Source of the DNA: Bacteroidales bacterium UBA1035
GTDB lineage: Bacteria > Bacteroidota > Bacteroidia > Bacteroidales > Dysgonomonadaceae
DNA length: 6,476 nt
Reading direction: 5' to 3'
Assembly: GCA_002316835.1 (NCBI GenBank)
Contig: DCEG01000100.1
Span: 1 to 6,476 of the forward strand
Part shown: positions 5,440-6,476 of the stretch, one piece after another
How positions within the stretch are numbered: the stretch's first letter is position 1
Layout: every line of letters begins with the position of its first letter
Program-made: the position numbers and the translations under genes
The notes under the pieces: generated by a model
What the model was told of the DNA's origin: nothing
Seen by the model: only the letters and a program-made list of their open reading frames with translations
Databases searched by the model: none

Positions 5440-6275
5440 TGCGCCATTTCAAAGTTTTTGCGACGTAATTCAAAATCACGGCCCAGGTATTTTTCTCTTA
5501 CTACCGGATTCTCAGCCAATTCTTCGGCAGTTCCCTGAAATAAAACGCGTCCTTCGAAAAGCAGATATGCTCTGTCGGTAATACTTAACGTTTCATCCAC
5601 GTTGTGGTCGGTAATCAAAATACCTATATTTCTGTATTTTAGCTGTGCTACAATTGATTGAATATCCTGTACTGCAATGGGGTCAACTCCGGCAAAAGGC
5701 TCGTCAAGCATAATGAATTTAGGATCAATAGCCAGACAGCGTGCAATTTCGGAACGGCGACGTTCACCTCCCGATAAACGGTCTCCCAAATTTTTTCTCA
5801 CTTTTTCCAATCCGAATTCTGAAATCAGTTCTTCCAGTTTTTTCTTCTGCTCATCGGGTGTTTTGTTGGTGAATTCCAATACCGATTTGATGTTGTCTTC
5901 CACGGTCATTTTCCTGAAAATAGATGCTTCCTGAGCAAGATATCCGATTCCGTATTGAGCACGTTTATAAACCGGATATTTAGTAATGTTCTGGTTGCCC
6001 AGATATATATTGCCCTCGTTAGGAACGATCAATCCCACTGTCATATAAAACGTAGTGGTCTTACCGGCTCCGTTAGGCCCAAGCAAACCAACTATTTCAC
6101 CTTGCCTCAAATTAATCGAAACATGGCTTACAACCGTTCTTTTACCGTATTTTTTTACCAGATTTTCGGTGCGTAGGATCAGTTGATCATCGTTGGATGG
6201 CTCCCCCGAAGGTTCATCAATAATAACCTCACTAACTTCTTCGAAATCTTCGGCTTGTCTTATTTCATCGCTCAT
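5436..6275 (-). CDS. lptB: LPS export ABC transporter ATP-binding protein LptB
   Basis: LptB is the cytoplasmic ATPase that, with LptFG, powers extraction of lipopolysaccharide from the inner membrane and its movement along the Lpt bridge. The 279-residue protein has a complete ABC domain: Walker [10 protein letters not shown] at 66-74, Q-loop Q115, signature LSGGERRR at 167-174, Walker B FIMLDEP at 187-193 and H-loop H224 in ITDHNVDET. The sequences [14 protein letters not shown] at 36-49 and [10 protein letters not shown] are characteristic of LptB rather than of other ABC families. About 30 acidic residues ([20 protein letters not shown] and onward) precede the usual start. No internal Met occurs before M78, and a good -7 box lies just upstream, so the longer start is favoured. 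It is the first gene of the lptB-ruvX-def unit; lptF, lptG, lptA and lptC are not in the window. Confidence 0.95.
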   Translation of the reverse strand: MSDEIRQAEDFEEVSEVIIDEPSGEPSNDDQLILRTENLVKKYGKRTVVSHVSINLRQGEIVGLLGPNGAGKTTTFYMTVGLIVPNEGNIYLGNQNITKYPVYKRAQYGIGYLAQEASIFRKMTVEDNIKSVLEFTNKTPDEQKKKLEELISEFGLEKVRKNLGDRLSGGERRRSEIARCLAIDPKFIMLDEPFAGVDPIAVQDIQSIVAQLKYRNIGILITDHNVDETLSITDRAYLLFEGRVLFQGTAEELAENPVVREKYLGRDFELRRKNFEMAQ

Positions 6276-6293
6276 TACTTACGGAAATTTGTG

Positions 6294-6301
6294 CAAAGAT
6301 A
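6294..6301 (-). promoter_or_regulatory. lptB promoter -7 element TATCTTTG (TAnnTTTG)
   Basis: On the minus strand TATCTTTGCAC exactly matches the Bacteroidota sigma-ABfr -7 consensus TAnnTTTG with the frequent trailing C. It ends 18 bp before the lptB ATG, predicting a leader of about 12-15 nt. A clear -33 TTTG is not visible at the expected 19-21 bp upstream (about 6321-6326), where the heptamer repeats lie. The -33 element is often poorly conserved. Confidence 0.7.
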
Positions 6302-6314
6302 ATAAATCATTTAC

Positions 6315-6342
6315 GATTTGGAATTTAGGATTTGGGATTTAT
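6315..6342. repeat. Four degenerate tandem heptamers (consensus GATTTGG) upstream of lptB
   Basis: Four adjacent 7-bp units are GATTTGG, AATTTAG, GATTTGG and GATTTAT. They sit between the unidentified upstream gene and the lptB -7 box, covering the place where the -33 element would be expected. The unit length equals that of the array at 237-271 although the unit sequence differs, suggesting a common mode of origin. Changes in copy number could alter lptB promoter strength, but this is inference. Confidence 0.65.
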
Positions 6343-6380
6343 GGCTTTTTCACTTTTTATGGAAAACATGCAATAAAAGC

Positions 6381-6476
6381 TTACGAATTATCTGTAACGA
6401 TTATCTCTGATGCTTCCACTTCACCATTAACGGGTGGATTGAGTTTTGCAAGACGTACTTCAAGAGTGCTGATTTG
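6381..6476 (-). CDS. C-terminal end of an unidentified protein (continues beyond the window)
   Basis: An open minus-strand frame enters from the window edge and gives 31 residues before a TAA complementary to 6381-6383. It begins QISTLEVRLAKL, which looks like the end of an amphipathic or coiled-coil helix, and ends in an acidic tail EVEASEIIVTDNS. The frame runs the same way as lptB and stops 105 bp upstream of it. No family can be assigned from this fragment. An overlapping plus-strand frame is also open but has no start codon and looks less protein-like. The fragment may belong to a gene upstream in the same cluster, though the lptB promoter between them suggests separate initiation. Confidence 0.55.
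   Translation of the reverse strand, partial: QISTLEVRLAKLNPPVNGEVEASEIIVTDNS

Noticed and set aside
6343..6380. Possible terminator after the unidentified minus-strand gene (GCTTTT and AAAAAGC arms)
   Set aside because: The arms are A/T-rich and widely spaced with mismatches and no final T-run, so the support is too weak for a feature.

Overview
This window looks like ordinary chromosome from a member of the Bacteroidota, most likely the order Bacteroidales. The evidence is AT-rich DNA, A/T-rich leaders without Shine-Dalgarno sites, an exact TAnnTTTG -7 element (TATCTTTGCAC) in front of the ABC transporter gene, and protein sequences of Bacteroidales type (NrfA N-terminus, Zwf, Def, LptB). 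I cannot name a genus.

Positions 1-898 (minus strand) hold nrfH followed by the first 63 codons of nrfA. These encode the membrane quinol dehydrogenase and the catalytic subunit of the periplasmic ammonia-forming cytochrome c nitrite reductase. The 110-bp gap between them carries five degenerate tandem heptamers. A 242-bp divergent region (899-1140) with several inverted repeats and a spaced 12-bp direct repeat separates nrfH from a Crp/Fnr-family regulator (1141-1821, plus). That regulator is a reasonable candidate to control nrfHA, but this is inferred from position only.

After a 278-bp gap without a gene come zwf (2100-3629) and pgl (3674-4423) on the plus strand. They encode the first two enzymes of the oxidative pentose phosphate pathway, glucose-6-phosphate dehydrogenase and 6-phosphogluconolactonase. 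No gnd is present. A 28-bp near-perfect palindrome lies between zwf and pgl. It starts at the last base of the zwf stop codon and contains an upstream in-frame ATG that could mislead the pgl start call.

The right half is a minus-strand cluster read from 6275 to 4402: lptB (LPS export ATPase, with an acidic N-terminal extension), ruvX/yqgF (RNase H-fold nuclease, overlapping the lptB stop by 4 bp) and def (peptide deformylase). The 3' ends of def and pgl overlap tail to tail by 22 bp. Upstream of lptB are a good Bacteroidota promoter, a second set of degenerate heptamers, and the last 31 codons of an unidentified minus-strand gene at the window edge.

I found no transposase, CRISPR array, tRNA, rRNA, toxin or phage gene. 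The genes are well-known housekeeping and respiratory genes, and I see no convincing undescribed system. What deserves a second look is in the non-coding DNA: the heptamer repeats, the intergenic palindrome and the nrfH/crp control region.
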